A stretch of DNA of 64,000 nt, from NCBI GenBank assembly GCA_963833885.1, contig CAWHZU010000031.1, positions 124,001 through 188,000 of the forward strand, written 5' to 3'. The position numbers were made by a program, and so were the translations under genes. Below, in pieces: positions 17,201 through 24,347 of this stretch (position 1 is the stretch's first letter; every line of letters starts with the position of its first letter). Under the pieces are notes generated by a model. That model did no database searches. It was not told where the DNA came from and saw only the letters and a program-made list of their open reading frames with translations. Source of the DNA: JASHPR01 sp963833885. Its GTDB lineage: Bacteria > Actinomycetota > Actinomycetes > Streptosporangiales > Streptosporangiaceae.

Positions 17201-17370
17201 ATGCGGCAGACGCCGACCGGGTCGTAGCGCTCGTCGTGGCACAGGACCGGGATCTCGATTCCGGCCTGTTTGGCCGCGGCCCAGATGGTCGTGCCCTCCG
17301 GCACGGTCACCGCGGCTCCATTGATCGTCAGCGTGACCGTCCGGGTCGGTGCTGGAGCGTGAATGACCAT
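14287..17370 (-). CDS. fdhA: NAD-dependent formate dehydrogenase alpha subunit (Mo/W-bis-MGD)
   Basis: The 1027-residue catalytic subunit oxidises formate to CO2. The N-terminus is NuoG-like: a [2Fe-2S] motif (CHDERYDPVGVCRMC ... CVRPC, residues about 44-76), then two ferredoxin-type [4Fe-4S] motifs (CILCDRCVRACDD and CVTCGECVAACP). CPYCGVGC at about 243 starts the molybdopterin domain. The metal ligand is Cys463 in DHCTRLCHASSV, encoded by TGC, so this is a Cys enzyme and not a selenoenzyme. A C-terminal dinucleotide-binding domain (STGRLLQHWHTGSMTRRS) completes it. Residues 340-385 are an odd Gly/Asn/Arg/Asp-rich stretch ending in five arginines, encoded by a 39-bp tandem repeat; family members lack it. 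It is followed by fdhB, moeA and moeA-PBP. Confidence 0.93.
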   Translation of the reverse strand: MVIHAPAPTRTVTLTINGAAVTVPEGTTIWAAAKQAGIEIPVLCHDERYDPVGVCRMCVVDVGARAYAAACVRPCEDGMEVKTATPDVERSRATLTELLLSDQPAAGQDPKQTTTADNELLVLAEHFGLSGEVQRNGGPALPDGPGRGADLSNPVIAVNHDACILCDRCVRACDDIQGNDVIGRSGKGYSTRIAFDLDDPMGASSCVTCGECVAACPTGALTNKPIRNIPIRPRSELEQVDSVCPYCGVGCALTYHVDRERGAIAFAEGRDQPGSKSRLCVKGRYGWDYAASPQRLTVPLIRRDEAYPKGALSADVRGEMNRGEYLEDTEPRAERRRLSAGHDVNASRGGRNGNGRGGNDDGGRNGNGRAGNGDGGRDGKRRRRRPGGLVDYDEVLPHFREATWDEALDLVARRLSEIFAASGPGAIAGFGSAKCSNEEAYLFQKLIRTGFHTNNVDHCTRLCHASSVFALFEGIGSGAVSTTYGDVLNADVAIVTGSNPTANHPVASSFFKQARRRGTTIIYVDPRADKMADHADIFCQLKPGTDVAFYNGVMHEVIRLGLTDREFIANRTSNYEALADTVKNYPPERAAQITGIDAAVIRQVARAWGEAGAGVIFWGMGISQHTTGTDNARCLIAMCGITGNIGRPGSGLHPLRGQNNVQGASDMGLIPMYYPDYKKADDPEVRARFERIWETDNLDPNKGLTVTEIIGSVLKGGVRGMYMMGENPFLSDPNINKVRKALSALEFLVVQDIFLTETAEFADVILPATSYLEKDGTYTNTDRRVQLGRKVMDPPGQARLDWEVVQDIANRIGLGWDYASPREVFEEIVAVMPNYANLSYDNLGSTGKLYPNSDPEHSDGTVVMFGETFKTDDGLAHLVPAEWMPAKELPSDEYPIVLSTGRLLQHWHTGSMTRRSYALDAISPRAEVYLHPDDAAELGLADGSPARVTSRRGTIVLATRYSYRESRGSCFIPFHFREAAANLLTIDEIDPFGKIPEFKFCAVRIEPATGSELAGSASEAVPETQGR
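16241..16327. repeat. 39-bp tandem repeat within fdhA
   Basis: A 39-bp unit runs at 16241-16279 and again at 16280-16318 with two substitutions (16252/16291 and 16262/16301), followed by 9 bases of a third copy. Because 39 is a multiple of three, the frame is kept. On the coding strand the repeat gives Asn-Gly-Asn-Gly-Arg and Gly-Gly-Arg runs between the FeS/molybdopterin entry domain and the catalytic core. Confidence 0.9.
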
Positions 17371-17419
17371 AACCCAGTATCCATCCCTTACCGGCAGATT
17401 TGACCAGCGTGTACCTGGC

Positions 17420-19213
17420 TCAGTTAGTCAGGTGCAGATCAGCGACGCTCGCCTGGGCCGGGCGGCCCTCGCTGTCCAGCCCGCGAGCGGCGTAGTAGCC
17501 GTCGATCATGCCCCGCAGCCGGCCCGGCGTCAGCGCCGCGACCCGGCCGGACGCGATCGTTATCGGCTCGGACAGCAGCCGCTCGGGCAGCCAGTCGTCC
17601 TCCGGCTGCCAGCCCTCGCGGATGTTGAATGCCCGCTTGGCGAGGATGATCCGGCGGGCGGTCTGCCGCAGCTCGGGCCCGTCGGTGTCCCAGCCGGTCA
17701 CCGCGGACAGCAGCGCCGCCCACTCGTCGAACGGCTCGGTGAACACGCCGCGCAGGAACTTGCACAGAATCAGCGAGTCCATGATCGCCGCCCGGTCCTC
17801 GGTCTCGATCGCGCCGGCGACCTGCGCGTCCCCGCCGGCCATCCGGTCGTAGTCTCCGGAGAGGTCGGCCTCGTACGCGCCCGAGCGGTTGTGGTCGGCT
17901 CCGCGCGAGTTCACGGCCAGGCCCAGCGCCATGCCCTGCAGCGTGCGGGGCTCGTATCCGGGCAGCTCCAGGCCCTTGACGTGCATTGCGAACGCGGCCG
18001 ACCCGCCGCCGACGCGCTCGGCCGCGCGCTTCGTCCCCTCGGCGAGCAGCTCGCCCAGCCCCTGCCGGGCGCCGATCTCGTCCAGGGCCCTGATCAGGGC
18101 GTCCGCGTCGCCGAACCGCAGCCACGGCGCGTCGATCAGGCCGCGCTCGGCGCACTCCATCGCCCAGGCGATGGTGCCGCCGGCCGAGATCGTGTCGAGC
18201 CCTAGCTCGTCACACCGGCCGCTGGCGGCGAGCACCGCGTCGGGGTCGGAGACACCGCACATCGGGCCGAGCGCGAACACGTTCTCGTACTCCACGCGGG
18301 CCTGCTTGCCTCCCTTCGCCCGGTAGATGTGCTCACAGCCGATCGTGCACGAGGCGCAGCTGTTGCGGGTGACGGTGCGCAGCTGCGCCAGCTCCTCCGC
18401 GGCCAGCTGCGGCGCCCCTTCGAACGTCGCGGTCTGGAAGTTGCGGCTGGGCAGCGTGCTGATCGCGTTGAACGCGAGCAGGTTGGCCAGCGTGCCGAGC
18501 TCGCGGTATTTGGCCGTCGCCGGGCCGAACGAGCGGGCCCGCAGGTCCCGGGCCGCCCCCAGCACGGCCTGCGGATCCGCCGAGGGGACCTTGGCCGAGG
18601 CGCGCACCGCGACCGCCTTCAGCCGCTTGGCGCCCAGCACGGCGCCGAGCCCGCCGCGCCCGGCGTGCCGCCCGTCGTGCGAGACCGTCGCGTAGCGCAC
18701 GCCGCGCTCGCCTGCGGGGCCGATCGCCGCGATCCGCCATCCTCTGCCCAGCCGGTCCCGGAGTCTGCGCTCGGCCTCGGCGGCCGGCAGCCCGGACAGG
18801 TCCGCCGCGTCGGCCAGCCGGACGCCGTCGCCATCGACGAGCAGCGCCGACAGCCGGCGGCAGGCACCGCGGATCACGATCGCGTCGTTGCCGGTGAGCT
18901 TGCCGGAGATCGCGAAGTGGCTGGACGACAGCGCGTCGTTCAGCATGCCGGTGAGCGGCGACTTCGCGACCACGGCGAACTTGGCGCTGGTGGTCAGCGG
19001 TGTGCCGACGAGCGGGGAGAACACAAAAGCAAGCGGCGCCTCGGGGGCCAGCGGATCGACTCCGGGCGGCGCCAGGCGGTGCATCAGCCAGGCGCCAAGC
19101 CCCGCGCCGCCGAGGTAGGCGCGCAGCAGGTCGTCGCTGAGCGGCAGCACGGAGGACGCCGCGGTCCCCGCGTCGATGACGAGGGCCCGCCCGAAGTAGC
19201 CGCCGGCCGCCAC
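17420..19213 (-). CDS. Aldehyde ferredoxin oxidoreductase family protein (AOR)
   Basis: A 597-residue member of the tungstopterin AOR family, which oxidises aldehydes to acids or runs in reverse. The N-terminal domain (GYFGRALVIDAG, YLGGAGLGAWLM, FSPLVGTPLTTSAKFAVVAKSPLTGMLNDALSSSHF) holds the bis-pterin site. [4Fe-4S] ligands are Cys286, Cys289 and Cys293 in CASCTIGC, and the fourth is Cys484 in DSLILCKFL, which also matches the DxxxxC pterin motif. Length agrees with the family (about 600). Such proteins are best known from anaerobes and are sparse in aerobic actinomycetes. GTG 19213 starts 5 bp after the mobA-moaD stop, and fdhA starts 49 bp downstream. No separate ferredoxin partner gene is present, so FdhB may take its electrons (inference). 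Substrate unknown. Confidence 0.88.
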   Translation of the reverse strand: MAAGGYFGRALVIDAGTAASSVLPLSDDLLRAYLGGAGLGAWLMHRLAPPGVDPLAPEAPLAFVFSPLVGTPLTTSAKFAVVAKSPLTGMLNDALSSSHFAISGKLTGNDAIVIRGACRRLSALLVDGDGVRLADAADLSGLPAAEAERRLRDRLGRGWRIAAIGPAGERGVRYATVSHDGRHAGRGGLGAVLGAKRLKAVAVRASAKVPSADPQAVLGAARDLRARSFGPATAKYRELGTLANLLAFNAISTLPSRNFQTATFEGAPQLAAEELAQLRTVTRNSCASCTIGCEHIYRAKGGKQARVEYENVFALGPMCGVSDPDAVLAASGRCDELGLDTISAGGTIAWAMECAERGLIDAPWLRFGDADALIRALDEIGARQGLGELLAEGTKRAAERVGGGSAAFAMHVKGLELPGYEPRTLQGMALGLAVNSRGADHNRSGAYEADLSGDYDRMAGGDAQVAGAIETEDRAAIMDSLILCKFLRGVFTEPFDEWAALLSAVTGWDTDGPELRQTARRIILAKRAFNIREGWQPEDDWLPERLLSEPITIASGRVAALTPGRLRGMIDGYYAARGLDSEGRPAQASVADLHLTN

Positions 19214-19218
19214 CCGGA

Positions 19219-20061
19219 TCAGCCGCCAGCGTCCGCACTGAGGAAGAAGACCGTGTCGCCCCTGGCCAGCGGCAGCTCGCCGTCCCTGGTGATCTGGTCG
19301 CCGTTCAGCGCCGCCACCACGTGCCCGTCCAGGGCAAGCCCGGCCGCGGCCGCCGCGCCGGCCACGGTGGCTGCCCGCACCGGCTGCGGGCCGCGGTGAC
19401 CGTCGGCAAGCGCGCCGAACCGCTGGACGGTCACCTCGGGTGCCGGGCGCGCACGGGCCGCCTCGTAGTCGGCCGGCTCGTTTACGTTCAGCACCGAGTC
19501 GAGGTCCGGATCCAGCGCCGCCAGCATCGGGTCCGCACGCAGCGCGGCGTCATCCAGCCGGACGACCACGACTTCGTCGAACAGGAACGCCGGCCGCAGC
19601 CGCTGCTCGCGCACCAGCCTTTCGGCGACCGGTGCCAGCGCGGTGCGGTAGGCGGCGGCCAGCGGCTGTGGGTAGCCCCGCGCCACGGGCAGGGCCACGT
19701 CCGGTCCTTCGGCCGCTGCTCTCAGCACCCGGCGTGCGAACGCCGGGTGCAGGAACGGCATGTCGGTGGAGCAGACGAACGCGATCTCGGCCCGGTCGGC
19801 CACGGCCGCCAGGCCCGCGGCCAGCCCCTGCACAGGGCCGAGGCCTTCGCGCGGGTCGTCGACGACCTCGACGGCCGGCGGCAGCGCCGGCAGGGACTGG
19901 CCGGGGGCCCGGACCACCACGACCGGCCCGTCGGCGACCCGCGCCACGATGCCAACGGTCCGGCGCAGCAGCGTCGAGCCATGCCACTCCAGGGCCGCCT
20001 TGGGCGTGCCCATCCGGGACGACCGGCCGCCGGCTAGCACGATACCGGCGGTGTCCGACAT
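19219..20061 (-). CDS. MobA-like nucleotidyltransferase fused to a MoaD/ThiS-like domain
   Basis: The 280-residue protein has two parts. Residues 1-200 are a MobA-type guanylyl/cytidylyltransferase: the LAGGRSSRMGTPKAAL nucleotide loop, DDPREGLGPVQGL, CSTDMPFLHP and the DLDSVLNVNEPADY end. Residues about 207-280 have ubiquitin-like MoaD/ThiS character (VTVQRFGALAD, VVAALNGDQI, LARGDTVFFLS) and finish in Ala-Gly-Gly. A C-terminal Gly-Gly is what sulfur carriers need for adenylation and thiocarboxylation. The protein could thus attach the nucleotide to molybdopterin and also carry sulfur for dithiolene formation; the second role is inferred. MoaD-like genes often sit beside AOR genes. It lies 9 bp after the PheS-like gene and 5 bp before AOR. 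Confidence 0.85.
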   Translation of the reverse strand: MSDTAGIVLAGGRSSRMGTPKAALEWHGSTLLRRTVGIVARVADGPVVVVRAPGQSLPALPPAVEVVDDPREGLGPVQGLAAGLAAVADRAEIAFVCSTDMPFLHPAFARRVLRAAAEGPDVALPVARGYPQPLAAAYRTALAPVAERLVREQRLRPAFLFDEVVVVRLDDAALRADPMLAALDPDLDSVLNVNEPADYEAARARPAPEVTVQRFGALADGHRGPQPVRAATVAGAAAAAGLALDGHVVAALNGDQITRDGELPLARGDTVFFLSADAGG

Positions 20062-20070
20062 GCTTCGATC

Positions 20071-21237
20071 CTACGGTCTGCGCCCGGCGCCGGCGCCTGC
20101 CCGGGCGTTCCGCACGCGCGGGCGCTGCGCCACGGCCCACTGGTAGCTGGTCCCCTGATGGATCGCCGCGTAGATGCGGTCCCGCAGCGAGTTGGCTTCC
20201 TCGTCGGTCAGGGTCCGCTCCAGGTGCCTGAGCACGACGCGCACCAGGACGTTGCGCTGGCCCGGGCGGGCCCCGAGCCGTGCGGCCGCTGCGCCGGGCA
20301 GGTCCTCCCACGCCGTCGAGGACAGGATCGCGACGTCCTCGACGGCGTCGGCGTCCGCGCCGAGCGCCTCCCGGATCCGGTCACCGAGGATCTCGCCGTC
20401 GGTTTCCGGGTCCACGGCCACGGACAGGTCCCTGCGGACCGCTGGCATCGCCGACACCGGCCGGTACGGCGCCAGGTCCAGCATCTGGCTGGCCACCCGC
20501 GGGTCGGCCGACCGGAGCAGCCGGATGTCCGGGATTCCCTTGTGCAGCATCAGCAGCCGGTCCAGGCCCATGCCGAGCGCCAGGCCGCTGCGGTGGGCCA
20601 GGCCCGCTCCGGCGAGGACCCGGGGATCGGCCAGGCCGCACTCCCAGACCTCCACCCAGCCGCCGGGGTGCGCCACGTCGACCTGCCGCCCCGCCATCGT
20701 GTACGGGTGATCGCGGCGCTGCTGCATGCTCTCCCGGCCCGGCGCCAGCGCGCAGAGCAGCACGGTGATCATTTCGTGCATGGCGGCCTCGCCGAGCGGC
20801 TTGCGGCTGATCCGCCACAGGTCCAGCTGGTGCGGCGCGGATGAGTGCTGCCAGTCGATCGCGTCCCGGCGGTACACGATGCCCGGGCAGACGAGGAGCA
20901 CGTCGTCCAGCGGGTCGGCGGCCAGCTGGCGCAGCGCGGACGGCACCATCGCGGTGCTGTGGCTGCGTAGCACGCGGGTGTCGTCGACGTAGCGGGTGTA
21001 CGAGGCCTCGCGTGTGACGGCCGACGCCAGGTAGCCCAGGTGGTCGTAGTTGTCGGCGATGGTCACGATCCTCGGGCCGCGGCACCAGCGGGCCGCGCAG
21101 CCCCACGCGCTGGTCAGCGCGGAGACCGCCAGCTCAGCAAGGACCTGGATGGCGTGCTGCGGCCCCTCGGCCGGATCGGACAGGTCGGTGATTGCAAGAT
21201 CGCGCGCAAGCTGCGCGCTGTTGAGCACGGCGGGCAT
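20071..21237 (-). CDS. srmL: PheS-related ligase-like protein with FDX-ACB domain
   Basis: The 388-residue protein resembles single-chain (mitochondrial-type) phenylalanyl-tRNA synthetase. A class II catalytic core spans about residues 65-265, with motif 2-like CPGIVYRRDAIDWQHSSAPHQLDLW, HPYTMAGRQVDVAHPGGWVEVWECG, and motif 3 GLALGMGLDRLLMLHKGIPDIRLLRSADPR. An FDX-ACB anticodon-binding-like domain (about 275-370) follows. It lacks the N-terminal coiled coil of true PheS, and the Glu of the HQxEG motif is replaced by Asp. I recall an uncharacterised family named PheS-related mystery ligase SrmL that matches, but I could not check this. It heads the Mo/W operon, 9 bp before mobA-moaD, so a role other than routine tRNA charging is likely. 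ATG 21237 follows GAGGAG. Confidence 0.72.
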   Translation of the reverse strand: MPAVLNSAQLARDLAITDLSDPAEGPQHAIQVLAELAVSALTSAWGCAARWCRGPRIVTIADNYDHLGYLASAVTREASYTRYVDDTRVLRSHSTAMVPSALRQLAADPLDDVLLVCPGIVYRRDAIDWQHSSAPHQLDLWRISRKPLGEAAMHEMITVLLCALAPGRESMQQRRDHPYTMAGRQVDVAHPGGWVEVWECGLADPRVLAGAGLAHRSGLALGMGLDRLLMLHKGIPDIRLLRSADPRVASQMLDLAPYRPVSAMPAVRRDLSVAVDPETDGEILGDRIREALGADADAVEDVAILSSTAWEDLPGAAAARLGARPGQRNVLVRVVLRHLERTLTDEEANSLRDRIYAAIHQGTSYQWAVAQRPRVRNARAGAGAGRRP

Positions 21238-21274
21238 CGGGACTCCTCAGATTCGACGGCGGGCGGGGAAGGCA

Positions 21275-21354
21275 CCTCCCGGCCCGGCCATCGGATTGGA
21301 GTCACTCGCTAGCGCGCGCCGACGCCTCCCGATGGCCCGTAATGGGCCGGGAGG
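21275..21354 (-). promoter_or_regulatory. Candidate attenuator with alternative hairpins upstream of the PheS-like gene
   Basis: In the minus-strand RNA, segment 1 (21354-21344, CCTCCCGGCCC) can pair locally with segment 2 (21338-21325, GGGCC and GGGAGG split by ATC). It can instead pair perfectly over 11 bp with segment 3 (21285-21275, GGGCCGGGAGG). Segment 3 can also fold onto the CCTTCCC just downstream (21272-21266). Pairing 1:2 would allow 3:4, and pairing 1:3 would block both. There is no T-run, so the output might be Rho-dependent or translational. No T-box consensus was found. Confidence 0.5.
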
Positions 21355-21380
21355 CAGCCGAATCGGCGCGTCGCGGTCAC
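21309..21380 (-). CDS. Possible 23-residue leader peptide of the Mo/W operon
   Basis: GTG at 21380 opens a 23-codon frame (VTATRRFGCLPAHYGPSGGV, then GAR) ending in TAG at 21311-21309. TAACCT at 21392-21387 has -10 character and would start the RNA exactly at this GTG, so the peptide would be leaderless. The ORF runs through segments 1 and 2 of the adjoining hairpin array, as leader peptides in ribosome-mediated attenuators do. It has single Phe, Cys, His and Tyr codons but no run of one amino acid, so the sensed signal is unclear. Its reality rests on position only. Confidence 0.35.
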   Translation of the reverse strand: MTATRRFGCLPAHYGPSGGVGAR

Positions 21381-21419
21381 AATTTGAGGTTACCCCGGGC
21401 GCGTCGCCGGGGCACGGCA

Positions 21420-22286
21420 TTAACCAGCCGCTGCGGCGTCCAGCAGGCCGCGGCGCCTGCGGATCGTGCGGTCAACCTGACTGAACAGGGCGTCCACGAC
21501 GATCCCGATGACCAGGATGACGATCATGAGCGACGACACGCTGGTGAAGTCCAGGTTCTGCTGGTCGACGCTGAGCGCCTGGCCGATCGAGAACTGGCCG
21601 ACGATCTGCACCACGATCTCGCCCGCCATCAGGCTGCGCCAGGCAAACGCCCAGCCCTGCTTCATCCCGGCCACGTACGCGGGCAGCGATGCGGGCAGCA
21701 CCAGGTACCGGTAGAGGGCGAAGCCGCGCAGGCCCATGGTCCGCCCCGCGCGCAGCAGCAGCGGCGGCGTGTAGTCCACGCCGGTGATCAGGCCATTGGC
21801 TATCGACGGGGCGGCGCCGAGGATGACCACGAACAGGATCGCCTGGTAGCTCTCGCCGAAGATAACGATCGCGAACGGGACCCAGACGACCGACGGCATC
21901 GTGGTCAGGCCGGTGATGATGGAGCCGACGGCCGCGCGCAGCGGCGGGATCCGCGCCACCAGCAGCCCGAGAACCGATCCGATGACCAGCGCCACCGCGT
22001 AGCCGACGACCGCGGACTGCAACGTATCCCCGATGATGCCCCAGAGCTGGCCGTGCAGCAGCTGGCTCCACAGGTTCGAGAGCACCGGGGCGGGTCCCTT
22101 GAGCACGTAGTGCTTCCAGCCGCTGAGCGCCACCAGCTCCCAGAACGCCAGCACCAGGGCGATCGCCAGCAGCTTCGGCCACGTCGCGGCCCACACCCGG
22201 CCGCCGAACCTGCTAGGCGCCGCCGCCTCCTGCTCCGACTGCAGCTCGAGCTGGTCCAGCCCATGCAGCGCCTGGTCAGTTGCCAT
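21420..22286 (-). CDS. ssuC: ABC transporter permease, sulfonate/nitrate/taurine type
   Basis: A 288-residue inner-membrane permease with about six helices and a cytoplasmic EAA loop (GRTMGLRGFALYRYLVLPASLPAYVAGMKQGWAFAWRSLMAGE). This is the SsuC/TauC/NrtB pattern. It forms the channel for the neighbouring ATPase and binding protein. ATG 22286 overlaps the ATPase stop by 11 bp; an upstream in-frame extension within the ATPase gene has no permease character. It is the last gene of a three-gene operon. Confidence 0.9.
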   Translation of the reverse strand: MATDQALHGLDQLELQSEQEAAAPSRFGGRVWAATWPKLLAIALVLAFWELVALSGWKHYVLKGPAPVLSNLWSQLLHGQLWGIIGDTLQSAVVGYAVALVIGSVLGLLVARIPPLRAAVGSIITGLTTMPSVVWVPFAIVIFGESYQAILFVVILGAAPSIANGLITGVDYTPPLLLRAGRTMGLRGFALYRYLVLPASLPAYVAGMKQGWAFAWRSLMAGEIVVQIVGQFSIGQALSVDQQNLDFTSVSSLMIVILVIGIVVDALFSQVDRTIRRRRGLLDAAAAG

Positions 22287-23112
22287 GCCGACCCATCTCC
22301 TCGCGCAGCCGTTCGGTGATGGTGTTGGCCAGAGCCGCGTTCTGCGCCGTGTTGATCCCGCGCGGCCCATCAGTGGGCACCGGGTACTGGTCGATGACCC
22401 GGCCCGGCCGGCTGCTCAGCACGATGACCCGGTCACCGAGCCGGACGGCCTCGCGGACGTTGTGGGTCACGAACAAGACCGTGAGGGTCTGCTCGGCGCA
22501 GATTCGTTCCAGCTCGTCGTGCAGCAGGTCGCGGGTCATCGCGTCGAGCGCGCCGAACGGCTCGTCCATCAGCAGCACGTCGGCGTCCTGGGCCAGGGCC
22601 CTGGCCAGAGCGACGCGCTGCCGCATGCCGCCGGAGAGCTCGTGCGGTCGCTTTGGGCCGAACCCGTCGAGCCGCACGAGCTTCAGCAGCTCGTCGACGC
22701 GGCGCCGCCGGTCATCCCGGGGAACCTTCCTGGCCCGCAGGGCGAGCTCGACGTTGGCCCCCGCCGTCAGCCAGGGCAGCAGACCCGGCTCCTGGAACAT
22801 CATGGCCACCCGGCCGCCGACGGCCACCTGGCCCGACGTGGCCGAATCCAGCCCGGCGACGACGGACAGCAGCGTGCTCTTCCCGCAGCCGGACGCGCCG
22901 ATCAGGCAGACAAACTCGCCCCGGCCCACGGTGAGCGACACCTGGTCCAGGGCGAGAACGCTGCGCGGCCCGGTTCCGTAGCGCTTCGAGACGCCGGTCA
23001 GCGTGACCGCCGGCTGGCTCCCGGCCCCGGTCGGCCCGGTGCGCGCGCCGCCAACGGCAGCAGCCCCCGGGGCGATCCCCGGGGGCGCTGCCTGGCGGTT
23101 GCTGATGCTCAC
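22276..23112 (-). CDS. ssuB: ABC transporter ATPase, sulfonate/nitrate/taurine type
   Basis: The 278-residue nucleotide-binding protein has Walker A GASGCGKST (about 92-100), Q-loop MMFQEPGLLPWL, signature LSGGMRQR, Walker B VLLMDEPFGALD and the H-loop FVTHNVREA. The QEPGLLPW wording is typical of SsuB/TauB/NrtD importers. A 35-residue Gly/Ala/Pro-rich N-terminus precedes the fold. GTG 23112 overlaps the binding-protein stop by four bases. Confidence 0.92.
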   Translation of the reverse strand: MSISNRQAAPPGIAPGAAAVGGARTGPTGAGSQPAVTLTGVSKRYGTGPRSVLALDQVSLTVGRGEFVCLIGASGCGKSTLLSVVAGLDSATSGQVAVGGRVAMMFQEPGLLPWLTAGANVELALRARKVPRDDRRRRVDELLKLVRLDGFGPKRPHELSGGMRQRVALARALAQDADVLLMDEPFGALDAMTRDLLHDELERICAEQTLTVLFVTHNVREAVRLGDRVIVLSSRPGRVIDQYPVPTDGPRGINTAQNAALANTITERLREEMGRHGN

Positions 23113-24173
23113 GAACCCACCTGTTGCTGGCCGTCGGCGGCCAGCAACTTGTTGAGCGGCCCGAGGTCGTAGATCCCGGTAAGGTCCGACACGGGCTTGA
23201 GCAGGCCGAGGGTCACCGCGTGCTGCGCGTCGGCGATCTGCGACGACGCGACCGGGTTGTTGGTGAACGTGACCTGCGCGAACGACGCGGACAGGATGCT
23301 CGTCTTGAGCGACTTGCCGCTGATCGTGGCGAGCTCGGCGTTGGCCGCGGTCTCAGCGGCCGACTTGTCGCTGTTGATGAAGCTGTTGGCCTGGATCTGG
23401 CCCTTGAGCAGCCCGCTGATCACCGTCGGGTACTTGGAGATGAACGACTGGGTCGCCACCAGCTCGGTCGTGACGAACTGGCCGCTCGGCCACAGGCTGG
23501 CCTCGTTGACCAGCACGTGGCCGCCGTCCGCCAGCATCTCGGCGTCGTAAGGCACGGGCTCCCAGCCGCCCGCGATCGACCCGGACTCGAACGCGAGCAC
23601 CGCGTCCGAGTTCGGCGTGATCGGCGTGATCGGCACGTCTCCGCCGCCGGTCGAGGAGGTGGTCAGGCCGTGCTGCTTGAGCCAGTAGCGCAGCGACACG
23701 TCCTGGGTGTTGCCGAGCGACGGGGAGGCGAGTTTCTGGCCCTTGAGCTGCGCCGCAGAGGTAATGCTCTTCTTCACCACGAGCTCGGCGCCGCCCGACG
23801 CCGAGCCGGAGATCACCCTGATCAGCTTGCCGCCAGAGGTCTGCCAGGCCTTGATGGCCGGGTTCGGGCCGACGTAGGCGGCGTCCAGCTGGCCGGCCAG
23901 CAGAGCGGTGGCTTCCTCGGTGCCGGTGCTGAACGGATACAGCTTCAGCGTGACGTTCTTGCCGAGGTCCTTGGTGAAGTAGCCCTGCTTGATCCCGACC
24001 AGCGCGCTGGCGTGGGTGATGTTCTCGAGGAACCCGAGCCGGAGGGTGACCGGTGCCGAGGAGCCGCCCGCGTTTGTCGTCGAGTTCGACGTGCTCGAGG
24101 AGCCGGATGAACTGCACCCGGCAGCCAGCAGGATCGCGGCGCCCGCCCCCGCGGCGATAAGCGTCTTTCTCAT
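23109..24173 (-). CDS. ssuA: Sulfonate/nitrate/taurine ABC substrate-binding lipoprotein
   Basis: A 354-residue SsuA/THI5-like binding protein. A short signal peptide ends in ILLAAGCSSS, the lipobox, followed by a Ser/Thr-rich linker. The fold shows VTLRLGFLENITHASALVGIKQGYF, LLAGQLDAAYVGPNPAIKAWQ, LKGQKLASPSLGNTQDVSLRYWL and a C-terminal YDLGPLNKLL. Aliphatic sulfonates or taurine are the commonest ligands of this type, but nitrate, pyrimidine precursors and aromatic acids are possible. ATG 24173 lies right before the signal sequence; the in-frame start at 24227 would put a lysine/glutamate-rich segment in front of it. AT-rich DNA at 24200-24240, including a GATAAT (24213-24208), probably holds the promoter. 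Confidence 0.88.
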   Translation of the reverse strand: MRKTLIAAGAGAAILLAAGCSSSGSSSTSNSTTNAGGSSAPVTLRLGFLENITHASALVGIKQGYFTKDLGKNVTLKLYPFSTGTEEATALLAGQLDAAYVGPNPAIKAWQTSGGKLIRVISGSASGGAELVVKKSITSAAQLKGQKLASPSLGNTQDVSLRYWLKQHGLTTSSTGGGDVPITPITPNSDAVLAFESGSIAGGWEPVPYDAEMLADGGHVLVNEASLWPSGQFVTTELVATQSFISKYPTVISGLLKGQIQANSFINSDKSAAETAANAELATISGKSLKTSILSASFAQVTFTNNPVASSQIADAQHAVTLGLLKPVSDLTGIYDLGPLNKLLAADGQQQVGS

Positions 24174-24347
24174 CGTCCGCCTGTTCTCTTCGTTCTTTTC
24201 GATCAAAATTATCGGCTTAGTAGGCAACCTTTTATATCACAGACACCTTCGGGACACCATGCAGGCACCTTGCAGACGCGCTCGCGCCGGTGGTGGCGGC
24301 GGTGAGGGTGTCTTCGATGGCGTTTTGCTGCCTGCCCGCAGTCCGCG

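Noticed and set aside
21238..21420. T-box riboswitch upstream of the PheS-like gene
   Set aside because: The T-box core sequence and a specifier loop were not found. The short-ORF/hairpin arrangement explains the repeats better.
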